NCBI GenBank assembly: GCA_964415045.1
Contig: CAYPZL010000125.1
Span: 1 to 16,990, forward strand
Length of the DNA: 16,990 nucleotides
Reading direction: 5' to 3'
Source of the DNA: CAYPZL01 sp964415045
GTDB taxonomy: Bacteria > Planctomycetota > Phycisphaerae > Sedimentisphaerales > Anaerobacaceae
Shown here: one piece after another, positions 8,654 through 15,146 of the stretch
Layout: every line of letters begins with the position of its first letter
Numbering within the stretch: the stretch's first letter is position 1
The notes under the pieces: generated by a model
Seen by the model: the letters and a program-made list of their open reading frames with translations, nothing else
Databases searched by the model: none
What the model was told of the DNA's origin: nothing
Translations under genes and position numbers: made by a program

Positions 8654-8659
8654 CTCCTT
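8654..8659 (-). promoter_or_regulatory. Shine-Dalgarno that selects the start at 8646
   Basis: AAGGAG on the minus strand. Two in-frame ATGs follow: one after a single base (8652) and one after 7 bases (8646). The 7-base spacing is normal for initiation, so the second ATG is the more likely start. Confidence 0.7.
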
Positions 8660-8734
8660 TTTTAAGCATCCAACCGAAGAGCTTCTGTTTTGCCCACGCG
8701 CCAATCCCCTCTTGGTTTGAGCACAAAATCGTGG

Positions 8735-8796
8735 GGCAGGCCCTACCCTGCCTGATGTGGTTCGGGCGGCTCCGACAGGAATGTCGGAGCCACCCG
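8735..8796. repeat. Pair of adjacent intergenic palindromes (REP-like)
   Basis: GGCAGG (8735-8740) and CCTGCC (8747-8752) form a 6-bp stem. Ten bases on, CGGG-C-GGCTCCGACA (8763-8777) pairs with TGTCGGAGCC-A-CCCG (8782-8796) around the loop GGAA: 10 perfect pairs, one C-A mismatch, then 4 more pairs. The element lies in the 200-base gap between two minus-strand genes. No T-run follows on either strand. The paired-palindrome layout resembles REP-type dispersed repeats, but only one copy lies in this window. Confidence 0.65.
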
Positions 8797-8823
8797 GTAC
8801 AATCCACTTCAAAATTCGAGACG

Positions 8824-8855
8824 GACGGCGGAACGCACTGTTGCGCTTAGCCGTC
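8824..8855 (-). terminator. Weak terminator-like fold spanning the stop codon at 8847
   Basis: On the minus strand GACGGC (8855-8850) pairs with GCCGTC (8829-8824), with an inner CGCA/TGCG stem and a 4-base loop. The stop codon TAA lies in the 5' internal loop. CGTCTCGAATTTT follows, so the T-run is short and some 9 bases away. It could end the transcript of the 1153-aa protein, but the signal is weak. Confidence 0.3.
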
Positions 8856-11800
8856 GACCTCGTTCGGGTCCGGCCTTGTCAGCCAGATGTCGTCGATGAA
8901 GACCACGCCGCTGCCGTTCATCGCCGGGGCGGTGCGACTGCCTACGCCGATGTACATCTTCTTCACCGCGGCGGGGTTTGCCCCGGCGGCGGTGATGTCG
9001 GCGATGGGGATATCCCACCGGGTCCAGTCGGTGGTCACGACGGCCGCCGGGTCCGGATGCGGCATGACGGCGACGCGACCGCCGCTGTCTTCCACGGCCA
9101 CGTAGAGGTCGTCGGCGTCGTTGGCCGGATGATCGGCGCCGATCTCAGCCACCTGCCATTGCCCGAAGGCGCCCGTCGTCTGCACTCCGGAGAATTCGGC
9201 CACCGTGGGCACACCGACGTTGTGGCTCGTGACGCACAGACCGATGTAGACGCTGGGCAACATGGCGACGGTGTCGGACGAGAGCGCCGGGTCCGGCCCG
9301 ATGCTCACCCAGGTGACGCCGTCGACGGAATGCTCGGCCTTGAACGTGTCGCCGGTGCGGGTCAGCTTGACCCAGTGCGGCAGCTCGATGTTGCCTTCCC
9401 GGTTTTCCGTGCTGTTGTTCAGGGTGGCTTTGCGGCGTACGAGCTGGACGATATTGCTGGGCGTCAAGATGACCGAGGCGTGCCGGGAGCCGGGCTCCAG
9501 CGTCTCACGGATCATCACGCCGGCCTTGGCCCAGTAATCGCTGTACACCAGGCTGTCGACCCGGACGAGGATCGAGCCGTCGCCGTTGAGTTGCTTGTAG
9601 ACGAAGCGGAATTGATCCTCGATGTTCCAGATGTCGTTGCCCCAGGCGCTGATGGTGAAGCTGTCGGGGCCGGTTTCCAGGAACCGGGCCGGGTTGCCGC
9701 GGTAGAAGAGCGTCAGGTTCTCGACGCCTTTGCGCGTCCAGTCCTGCGGGACCGTCCAGGTCCGCTCGGTCTCGGAATAGTAGGGCGTCGCAGAGTTGTC
9801 GTAGTACAGCGGCATGGCCTGGGCGCCGCCGTGGGGGTTGTCGCTTTCCACGATGGTGCCCCCGTAATAGGGACTGTTCACGCTCCAGATGTCGTGCCCG
9901 ACCAGCGCGCCGGTGCCGTTGCCCAGGTGGCCCGGCGCCGGTTCGGTGAAGCCCAGACCGTCGACCCAGGTCTGAAAGACGCGCTGCCCGACGTCGTTGG
10001 TGTAGCTCTCGAAGTCGTCGACGATGAGGTACTCGGCGACGGAGAAGCTCCAGACCCGGCCCACGCTGACGGTGGCGTCGGTGTTGTATTCATCGACGCG
10101 CCAGTAGTAGGTCTGTCCCCACTCGATGGCCTCGGGCACGGTATAAGCGGCCGCCGCCTGACGGCCACGATAAATGCCGGTGGTGTTGGAGGCATCGGCG
10201 GCCTTGACGGCGTCTTTGTCCTTTCCGAGGTAGACGTCGTGCTGGGCGGCGTTCTCGCCGGGCGACCAGGTAAGCGTAGCGGCCTGCTCGACGTCGGCTA
10301 CCGACAGGTTCGCCGGCATCGGGCCCCACGCCAGCATCGGATCGCCCCGCATGGTCTCGGGAATCTCCTCGAACGTCAGGGCGTAGTTGTAGATGCGGAA
10401 GTCATCCAGCGAAGCGCGCAGGTAGGCGTCGGCGCCGTACTGAGACCGTCCCAGCCAGTTGTTGGTAGGCTCTCCAAGATCGCTGGGAACAACGGTGGTG
10501 CTTCCCGAGGCGACGAGCTGGCCGTCGAGATAGAGCCGCAGTCCCGCCGAGCTGATGGCCAGCGCGACGTGGTGCCACCCGGTGGGCAGTGTTTCGGGCG
10601 CCGTGGCCAGTTGTTCGGGGGCCCCGCCGCCTTCAATCGTGATGCCGAATCGCATCTCGCCGGCGGTGTCCAGCCGCGGTGTGAGGAACATGTACGACGT
10701 CGTGTTGCTGCCAAAGTCGAAAATGCGCTGCCAGGCGCCGCCGGCGTTGGAGAAATCGATCCAGGTAGTGATCGTGGCGGCGTCGAGCGTGCCGATGAGC
10801 GGCCCGATGGGCAGGGAGACGTAGCCGTCCTGGCCGTTGAGTTTCAGGGCGCCTCCGTCATAGCCGTCGATCCATTCCGTGCCGCCCAGGATCGTCCCGT
10901 GGTTGTTTTGGCCCGACCAGTCGATGGCCAGCGTCCCCTGGCCCTCGTCCAGCTTCCACCAGCCGACGAGGTTGGGGTCGGACACCGCCACGTCGGGCAC
11001 GGTGGTAAAGCTCCAGACGTCCCCGACTTCCAGCAGGTTTTTGGAACTGTCCAACTCGTCGACGCGCCAGTAGTAGGTCGTTCCCGGCGCGAGCGGGTCG
11101 AGCTCGAGGGTGGTCTCGCCCGTGTTGCCCTGGAAGGTGTCGTCGGCGCCGTCGGCGACGTCCTGCTGATTGGTGCCGAAGTAGACGTTGTGAGTGACCG
11201 CGTCTTTGCCGGGTTGCCAGGACAAATCGCTATCGGTGCTCTGGAATTGGGCTTCGTCGGCCGGCGTGGGCGTGTGCGCCTTGACCGGTGCGGCCATGAA
11301 GGTCCAGACGTCGCCTTCATGAATGGTTACGCCGTCCACTTCAATCTCGTCGACGCGCCAGTAGTAGGTCGTTCCGGGGGCGAAACCGGTGACGTGGTAA
11401 TGCATGTTGAACGGCGTGCGATCGCCGACCAGATCGCCCGGACCCAGCTCGGGGCTGGTTCCCAGGTAGACGTCATGCCACTGGGCCGTGATGCCCGCTT
11501 CCCACATCAACAAGGGCGATGTCACGCCCGTTTCGCCGTCGGCCGGCGCGGGATCGTGGGCCTTGCGCGGGCCGCCCAACAGGAAGTTCTCCTTGATTTG
11601 CTGAAGGGTCAACACCCCGTCGTGGATGCGCACCTCGGCGATTGAGCCGGTGAAGTTCAAGTTGCTCTGCACACCGGCGCCCGAGTTATCTCCCTGGGCG
11701 GCCACGCGGATGATGTTGCCTCCATGGGTGTTGAGGTTCATCGCCTCTTCGCCGGCGGGGTCGCCGTTGGCGTAGAGCCGGGCCGTGGCGCCGTCGTAGG

Positions 11801-12308
11801 TGTAGACCAGGTGCCACCATTTCCCGAGCTCCGGCGTGGGCGAGACGCTGCCGCCCCAAGGCATGTCCGGAGCGCCCCAGTGGCCCACCGCGCCCCAGGT
11901 GCCGTGATTGCCGTAGTTGAAGGCGATGTTGGTGCCGTCGGGCCCGCCTCGATGGCTCCAGTGAATCATCGTCTCTTCGCCGACCGCCGACGGATTCAAC
12001 GCCCAGACCTCGATGGTGCGGGTGCCGTTGCCTTCGATTCCCGGCGTCGAGGTCGGGCCGTCGAAGTAGCTGGCCCCGTCGAAGGTGACGGCTTTGAGCC
12101 CGCCCAGGCTCTCGACGAACGGCTCGCCCACCGCCGTGAAGTCGCCGAGCGTGCCGCGGTTGGGCCAGACGGTGACCGGACCGAGAGGCAGGTCGTCCGC
12201 TCTCAAATCGACGAGCAGCTCTTCAGCCACATTGTGCTGTGCCACACCGCGCGGTGCCATGCCCAGCAGCAAAACGAAACATAACAGAGGAATCAATCTC
12301 GTAGTCAT
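8847..12308 (-). CDS. Secreted LamG / Fn3-like multidomain protein, 1153 aa
   Basis: Large exported protein, likely a surface or extracellular glycan-binding protein; no enzyme domain is recognised. Signal peptide at residues 1-23 (cleavage near GVA/QHN). Domains: LamG/concanavalin fold 28-245; Fn3-like units 246-340 and 341-437, each ending in TTYYWRVDE then DVW; second LamG 440-645 (LVGWWKLDEGQG at 447-458); third Fn3-like 655-757; then a module at 758-1146 interrupted by a DUF1349-like domain at about 886-1045. The split module closely matches the downstream neighbour: 30 of 37 residues are identical across the stretch beginning VGQRVFQTW (773-809 here). The start is set by the Shine-Dalgarno GGGAGG 6 bases before ATG 12308. 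The frame stays open for 66 codons upstream, but that part reads as low-quality leader sequence with no signal peptide. No C-terminal anchor is seen. Confidence 0.9.
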   Translation of the reverse strand: MTTRLIPLLCFVLLLGMAPRGVAQHNVAEELLVDLRADDLPLGPVTVWPNRGTLGDFTAVGEPFVESLGGLKAVTFDGASYFDGPTSTPGIEGNGTRTIEVWALNPSAVGEETMIHWSHRGGPDGTNIAFNYGNHGTWGAVGHWGAPDMPWGGSVSPTPELGKWWHLVYTYDGATARLYANGDPAGEEAMNLNTHGGNIIRVAAQGDNSGAGVQSNLNFTGSIAEVRIHDGVLTLQQIKENFLLGGPRKAHDPAPADGETGVTSPLLMWEAGITAQWHDVYLGTSPELGPGDLVGDRTPFNMHYHVTGFAPGTTYYWRVDEIEVDGVTIHEGDVWTFMAAPVKAHTPTPADEAQFQSTDSDLSWQPGKDAVTHNVYFGTNQQDVADGADDTFQGNTGETTLELDPLAPGTTYYWRVDELDSSKNLLEVGDVWSFTTVPDVAVSDPNLVGWWKLDEGQGTLAIDWSGQNNHGTILGGTEWIDGYDGGALKLNGQDGYVSLPIGPLIGTLDAATITTWIDFSNAGGAWQRIFDFGSNTTSYMFLTPRLDTAGEMRFGITIEGGGAPEQLATAPETLPTGWHHVALAISSAGLRLYLDGQLVASGSTTVVPSDLGEPTNNWLGRSQYGADAYLRASLDDFRIYNYALTFEEIPETMRGDPMLAWGPMPANLSVADVEQAATLTWSPGENAAQHDVYLGKDKDAVKAADASNTTGIYRGRQAAAAYTVPEAIEWGQTYYWRVDEYNTDATVSVGRVWSFSVAEYLIVDDFESYTNDVGQRVFQTWVDGLGFTEPAPGHLGNGTGALVGHDIWSVNSPYYGGTIVESDNPHGGAQAMPLYYDNSATPYYSETERTWTVPQDWTRKGVENLTLFYRGNPARFLETGPDSFTISAWGNDIWNIEDQFRFVYKQLNGDGSILVRVDSLVYSDYWAKAGVMIRETLEPGSRHASVILTPSNIVQLVRRKATLNNSTENREGNIELPHWVKLTRTGDTFKAEHSVDGVTWVSIGPDPALSSDTVAMLPSVYIGLCVTSHNVGVPTVAEFSGVQTTGAFGQWQVAEIGADHPANDADDLYVAVEDSGGRVAVMPHPDPAAVVTTDWTRWDIPIADITAAGANPAAVKKMYIGVGSRTAPAMNGSGVVFIDDIWLTRPDPNEVDG
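11055..11375 (-). repeat. 30-base exact direct repeat within the LamG gene (units 11055-11084 and 11346-11375)
   Basis: Two identical 30-base units encode the TTYYWRVDE end of neighbouring Fn3-like domains. Units start 291 bases (97 codons) apart, one Fn3-like domain length. Base-level identity at this strictly conserved peptide suggests recent duplication or gene conversion between domains, or strong codon constraint. Confidence 0.8.
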
Positions 12309-12314
12309 AGCCAG

Positions 12315-12320
12315 CCTCCC
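12315..12320 (-). promoter_or_regulatory. Shine-Dalgarno fixing the start at 12308
   Basis: GGGAGG on the minus strand, followed by 6 bases and then the ATG of a protein that opens with a good signal peptide (MTTRLIPLLCFVLLLG). It argues against the in-frame upstream ATG at 12506. Confidence 0.75.
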
Positions 12321-12569
12321 GAAAAAACACCTGCCGCGACGCGGTGCCCCCGGCCACACACCGGGATACATCGATTGCATCGGCAATGATGAGACGTTAC
12401 ACGATTTTTGCGGGCGTTTCTCGCGTGGTACGGCCTGTGACGACCGATAATAATACTCGGGCGCCGCAACACACGTCTGTCCGCATGTGTTCCTGGTTTC
12501 GGCCATGGGCCCTGCTCCTGAGCCGCTCCTCCCGGCATTGTGCCAAAGCGGTCGGCCTTGGCCTCTGCT

Positions 12570-12598
12570 ACTATATCAGATTTCGCCCCTTGGGGCAA
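12570..12598 (-). promoter_or_regulatory. Candidate sigma70-type promoter for the LamG gene
   Basis: On the minus strand TTGCCC (12598-12593) is followed after exactly 17 bases by TATAGT (12575-12570). That is 4 of 6 and 5 of 6 matches to the consensus. The palindrome TTTTGCCCCAAGGGGCGAAA (12600-12581) overlaps the -35 box and spacer and could be an operator. Predicted transcription would start near 12563. Confidence 0.4.
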
Positions 12599-12608
12599 AA
12601 TTGTATCT

Positions 12609-12628
12609 CGGCCCCGACGCCGGGGCCG
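12609..12628 (-). terminator. Terminator-like hairpin after the pseudopilin gene
   Basis: On the minus strand CGGCCCCG and CGGGGCCG form a perfect 8-bp stem with a 4-base loop, 17 bases past the stop at 12645. AGATACAATTTTG follows, so the T-run is short and displaced. Position supports a 3'-end role; the weak T-run keeps confidence low. Confidence 0.4.
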
Positions 12629-12644
12629 GCTCCGTCTGTTTGCG

Positions 12645-13418
12645 CTACCACCAGTGATAGGGAGGGTTCTGGCGCACCTCCATTTCGGTGAACCGCCGCC
12701 ATTCGAGGTGACCGTCCACAAAGCCGATGTTGGCGCCGACCGGCGTGCCTCCGCGCGTGACGTGATTGGTGCGGTCGAAGAGCTCGTACCGGCTCCACGA
12801 TCCGCCCCTGACCTCAACGAAATTGGCGGTGTCCAGATCCCCGGTGGTGCTCAGAACCGCGTCCAACACCAGCTCGCGGGAGGCCGGCTGGGTGCAGTTG
12901 AGGCTCTTGATCCACTGCTTGTTGCCGGTGCCCTGCGGCTGGTTGGTTCTGCCGGTTTGCGTGTCCATGAGCCAGAAATAGCTGGTCACCCTGTAGTAAC
13001 TCCCGCGATTTTGCTCGGGCTCGTCGACCTGGCCGATCTCGGTGTCGTAGGGCAGGTTCTGTGAGAACTGCCAGAGGCAGGCCATATCCGGCGTTTTGAG
13101 CGGATCGCCGGGGCAGTAGAAGGTCTCCCGGCTGCCTCCGGTTTCCATGATGTAGTCGCTGGTGCTGTAGGCGATGTCCCACAGCCACCACCCGGACTCG
13201 TTCAACGGCAGCTTGGCGTCGTTGTCCCCGCCGTACATCGTCAGGCTCAGCAGAATCTGCTTGAGGTTGTTGGCGCAGGTGACCTTCCGCGCCTGCTCCT
13301 TGGCCCGTTGCAGGGCGGGCATCAGGATCGCCATCAGCACGGCGATCACCGCGATTACCACCAGCAGCTCGATGAGAGTAAAACCGCTGCGGCGCTTCAA
13401 AATGAGCGTCTTCGCCAT
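12645..13418 (-). CDS. Type II secretion / type IV pilin-like pseudopilin with DG-type C-terminus, 257 aa
   Basis: Prepilin-type protein. The N-terminus MAKTLILKRRSGFTLIELL carries the prepilin peptidase site (cleavage between G12 and F13, with E17 at mature position +5) and a hydrophobic helix to about residue 34. The C-terminal globular part ends with NIGFVDGHLEWRRF and a terminal WW, matching the planctomycete/lentisphaerote pseudopilins that carry a DG motif (H-X9-DG group, DUF1559-like). Here the nearest upstream His is 16 residues before the Asp (15 between), so spacing is longer than H-X9-DG. Such proteins are expected in the inner membrane and then in a pseudopilus; their individual roles are mostly unknown. 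The start at 13418 has AAAGG 8 bases upstream and puts the leader at the right length; an in-frame upstream ATG at 13514 would add 32 basic residues. It leads the minus-strand run of secreted-protein genes. Confidence 0.92.
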   Translation of the reverse strand: MAKTLILKRRSGFTLIELLVVIAVIAVLMAILMPALQRAKEQARKVTCANNLKQILLSLTMYGGDNDAKLPLNESGWWLWDIAYSTSDYIMETGGSRETFYCPGDPLKTPDMACLWQFSQNLPYDTEIGQVDEPEQNRGSYYRVTSYFWLMDTQTGRTNQPQGTGNKQWIKSLNCTQPASRELVLDAVLSTTGDLDTANFVEVRGGSWSRYELFDRTNHVTRGGTPVGANIGFVDGHLEWRRFTEMEVRQNPPYHWW

Positions 13419-13449
13419 GTAACTTGCCTTTGAAGAAAGGAGCCGTCTT

Positions 13450-13481
13450 CTTCTGTCAGGCACCGCCACAAGTGACGGAAG
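13450..13481 (-). promoter_or_regulatory. Leader hairpin upstream of the pseudopilin gene
   Basis: CTTCTGTCA (13450-13458) pairs with TGACGGAAG (13473-13481): 9 positions with one G-U, and the loop can form a further GGC/GCC stem. It lies 32-63 bases before the start at 13418, so it would be in the 5' leader. The role is unknown; it could affect mRNA stability or translation. Confidence 0.35.
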
Positions 13482-13603
13482 CCCGATCGAGTCTGCACAG
13501 TCGCGGCGAACCAACGAAGTCTTCTCACCCGATACCAGACGGAAACCCGCGATTGCACATTCTATCTATTTTGAAGTCTCCGGCCGTTTTGCACAATGCT
13601 GAA

Positions 13604-13676
13604 TTGCGTTTTTTTTCCACCAATTTGCGAAGGTTAGCCGGTGCTTGTTTCGTGAATTGGTGAAAAGAAAACGCAA
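13604..13676. repeat. Long imperfect inverted repeat (28-base arms)
   Basis: Arms 13604-13631 and 13649-13676 pair at 27 of 28 positions (24 Watson-Crick, 3 G-U, one C-A mismatch), with a 17-base centre. The core reads CACCAATT against AATTGGTG. It lies in the AT-rich part of the divergent region, about 45 bases upstream of the candidate mutarotase -35 box. Possible roles are a regulator-binding dyad, a transcript-end hairpin or the remains of a small mobile element. Confidence 0.75.
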
Positions 13677-13691
13677 AATAACCTTTGCGTT
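13670..13691. promoter_or_regulatory. Operator-like 8-bp inverted repeat overlapping the long hairpin
   Basis: AACGCAAA (13670-13677) and TTTGCGTT (13684-13691) are perfect inverted copies 6 bases apart. The left half is also part of the right arm of the long inverted repeat, so in RNA or cruciform form the two structures exclude each other. Further TTGCG copies lie at 13604 and 13625. The site sits 29 bases upstream of the candidate -35 box, a usual position for a transcription-factor site. Confidence 0.5.
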
Positions 13692-13719
13692 CACGTAGTA
13701 GAGCGGATAATTAGAAACT

Positions 13720-13749
13720 TTGCCGGATTCAGCCCGGCGGGTGTATTAT
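13720..13749 (+). promoter_or_regulatory. Candidate sigma70-type promoter for the mutarotase-symporter operon
   Basis: TTGCCG (13720-13725) and TATTAT (13744-13749) are separated by 18 bases, matching consensus at 4 of 6 and 5 of 6 positions. The predicted start is near 13756, giving a leader of about 145 bases before the ATG at 13902. Confidence 0.35.
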
Positions 13750-13901
13750 CCCGGCCTGTGCGAAGCGGGCGTACCGCTCGCAGGCGGTGACCTTTTCCGC
13801 TCCGGCACACCGAAGCAGAATGCCGCGTGGGTTCAGGGTCAGCCGCTGCAAGGGCCGTAGTTTCCTCAGCAGCTCTGTAAGAAAGAAAGGCGGGGCAGAA
13901 G

Positions 13902-15077
13902 ATGGTCAGGATGAATTCACGATGGGCGGCTTTGACGGTAGTCGTTCTGCTGGCTGGCACGCTGTTGTGCTCGTGCAGGACCCTGAGCCGCCTGAGGCGC
14001 GCCAAGGCCGACAAGACGCCGACGGATATTGACGTACAGAACTTCGGCAAGACTCCCGAGGGCGAGCAGGTCCGCCTCTACAGCCTCACCAACGCCAACG
14101 GACTCAAGGCGCAGGTCATGACCTACGGCGCCATCGTCACGTCCCTCGAAGTCCCCGACAGGAAGGGACAAATGGATGACATCGTCCTGGGCTACGACAA
14201 TCTCCAGGACTATATCAAGGAGACCCCGTATTTCGGCGCCATCGTGGGCCGATACGGCAACCGCATCGCCAAGGGCAAATTCACGCTCGACGGTGTCACG
14301 TACACGCTGGCGACCAACAACAACGGGAACCATCTGCACGGCGGCGTCAAGGGCTTCGACAAGGTCGTGTGGGAGGATCAGCCGGTGTGGCGGCCCGACG
14401 GGGTCGGCGTCAAGCTCAGCTACCTCAGCCGCGACGGCGAGGAAGGCTACCCGGGCAACCTCAAGGCCACCGTCACCTACATCCTGACCAACGACGACGA
14501 GCTGCGGATCGAATACGAGGCCACCACCGACAAGGCGACCCCGGTGAATCTCACGCATCACGGGTATTTCAATTTCACCGGCGCCGAGCGTGACATCCTC
14601 GGTCACGAGCTGATGCTCAACGCCGATCGCTTCACTCCGGTCGACGCCGGCCTGATTCCGACCGGCGAGCTTCGGCCCGTCGCCGGGACGCCCATGGATT
14701 TCACCCGCGCCACCGCCATCGGCGCCCGCATCGAAAACGACTACGAGCAGCTTCAGTTCGGCGGCGGCTACGACCACAACTGGGTCCTCAACAAGGAGGG
14801 CAAAGACATGACCCTGGCGGCCGTTGTCTACGAGCCGACCTCCGGACGCGTCATGAAGGTCTACACCGCCGAGCCGGGCATCCAGTTCTACGCGGGCAAC
14901 TTCCTCGACGGGACCATCACCGGCAAGGAAGGCAAGGTCTACAAGCATCGCTACGGCTTCTGTCTGGAAACGCAGCACTACCCGGATTCGCCGAACAAGC
15001 CGGACTTCCCGTCGACGATCCTGCGCCCCGGTCAGAAGTACGAAACGACCACGATCTACCGTTTCTCGACGCGATAG
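13902..15077 (+). CDS. galM: Exported aldose 1-epimerase (galactose mutarotase), 391 aa
   Basis: Interconverts alpha and beta anomers of galactose, glucose and related aldoses. Family landmarks are all present: GRYGNRI (116-122, conserved Arg), NHLHGG (143-148, catalytic-type H146), NLTHHGYFNF (216-225, H220), GYDHNW (289-294) and GFCLETQHYPDSPN (352-365) with E356 as the likely catalytic base. Unlike cytoplasmic GalM it has an N-terminal hydrophobic segment (8-25) ending LLCSC; C25 could be lipidated, though the Cys two residues before it makes a poor lipobox, so lipoprotein or plain secreted forms are both possible. The extra N-terminus explains the length above the usual 330-350. An ATG at 13911 is an alternative start; 13902 is preferred because AAAGG lies 11 bases before it. 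The symporter gene begins 69 bases after the stop, indicating an operon in which mutarotation outside the cytoplasm feeds sugar uptake. Confidence 0.93.
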   Translation: MVRMNSRWAALTVVVLLAGTLLCSCRTLSRLRRAKADKTPTDIDVQNFGKTPEGEQVRLYSLTNANGLKAQVMTYGAIVTSLEVPDRKGQMDDIVLGYDNLQDYIKETPYFGAIVGRYGNRIAKGKFTLDGVTYTLATNNNGNHLHGGVKGFDKVVWEDQPVWRPDGVGVKLSYLSRDGEEGYPGNLKATVTYILTNDDELRIEYEATTDKATPVNLTHHGYFNFTGAERDILGHELMLNADRFTPVDAGLIPTGELRPVAGTPMDFTRATAIGARIENDYEQLQFGGGYDHNWVLNKEGKDMTLAAVVYEPTSGRVMKVYTAEPGIQFYAGNFLDGTITGKEGKVYKHRYGFCLETQHYPDSPNKPDFPSTILRPGQKYETTTIYRFSTR

Positions 15078-15108
15078 CGGCACGGGGGGCCGCACCGCCC
15101 GCGGGGCG
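15077..15108 (+). other. Tandem GC-rich hairpins in the galM-symporter gap
   Basis: GCGGC/GCCGC (15077-15081, 15089-15093) and CGCCC/GGGCG (15096-15100, 15104-15108) are adjacent perfect 5-bp stems right after the galM stop, followed by CGCCTGATTTCTG. They could protect or process the mRNA between the two genes, or cause partial termination. The T content is too low for a confident terminator. Confidence 0.3.
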
Positions 15109-15133
15109 CGCCTGATTTCTGTTAACCCTATGC

Positions 15134-15139
15134 AAGGGA
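15134..15139 (+). promoter_or_regulatory. Shine-Dalgarno that selects ATG 15147 for the symporter
   Basis: AAGGGA is 7 bases before the ATG at 15147 but only 1 base before the in-frame GTG at 15141, so the ATG is the likelier start. Confidence 0.7.
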
Positions 15140-15146
15140 CGTGCTT

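Larger units (their letters stand above)
12309..12644. other. Gene-free stretch between the pseudopilin and LamG genes
   Basis: This 336-base region holds a terminator-like hairpin (12609-12628), a candidate promoter (12570-12598) and a small inverted repeat with one bulged base: CATCGATTGC (12369-12378) against GCAATGATG (12383-12391). The rest reads as a leader of about 250 bases for the LamG gene. I see no convincing small gene or structured RNA family in it. Confidence 0.5.
13419..13901. other. Divergent regulatory region between pseudopilin and mutarotase genes
   Basis: A 483-base gene-free stretch with an AT-rich core at about 13560-13720. It contains a leader hairpin on the pseudopilin side, the long inverted repeat at 13604-13676, an overlapping 8-bp inverted repeat at 13670-13691, a candidate promoter toward the mutarotase at 13720-13749, and a 7-bp stem (13765-13781, loop TAC) in the presumed mutarotase leader. 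No tRNA, riboswitch family or small gene was recognised. A convincing promoter for the pseudopilin was not found. Confidence 0.6.

Noticed and set aside
8757..11645. 962-codon plus-strand frame opposite the LamG/Fn3-like gene
   Set aside because: Same reasoning: antisense, compositionally biased, no domain, no ribosome-binding site.
12309..12506. 66-residue N-terminal extension of the LamG protein
   Set aside because: No ribosome-binding site at 12506, and the extension would bury a good signal peptide. GGGAGG before 12308 sets the start.
12520..12545. Possible sigma54 promoter at TTTGGCACAATGCC on the minus strand
   Set aside because: The -24-like TGGCAC is present but no TTGC-type -12 element occurs at the required spacing.
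13760..13800. Possible tRNA or riboswitch in the galM leader
   Set aside because: Only one 7-bp stem (13765-13781) is clear. There is no cloverleaf, T-loop motif or known aptamer core.
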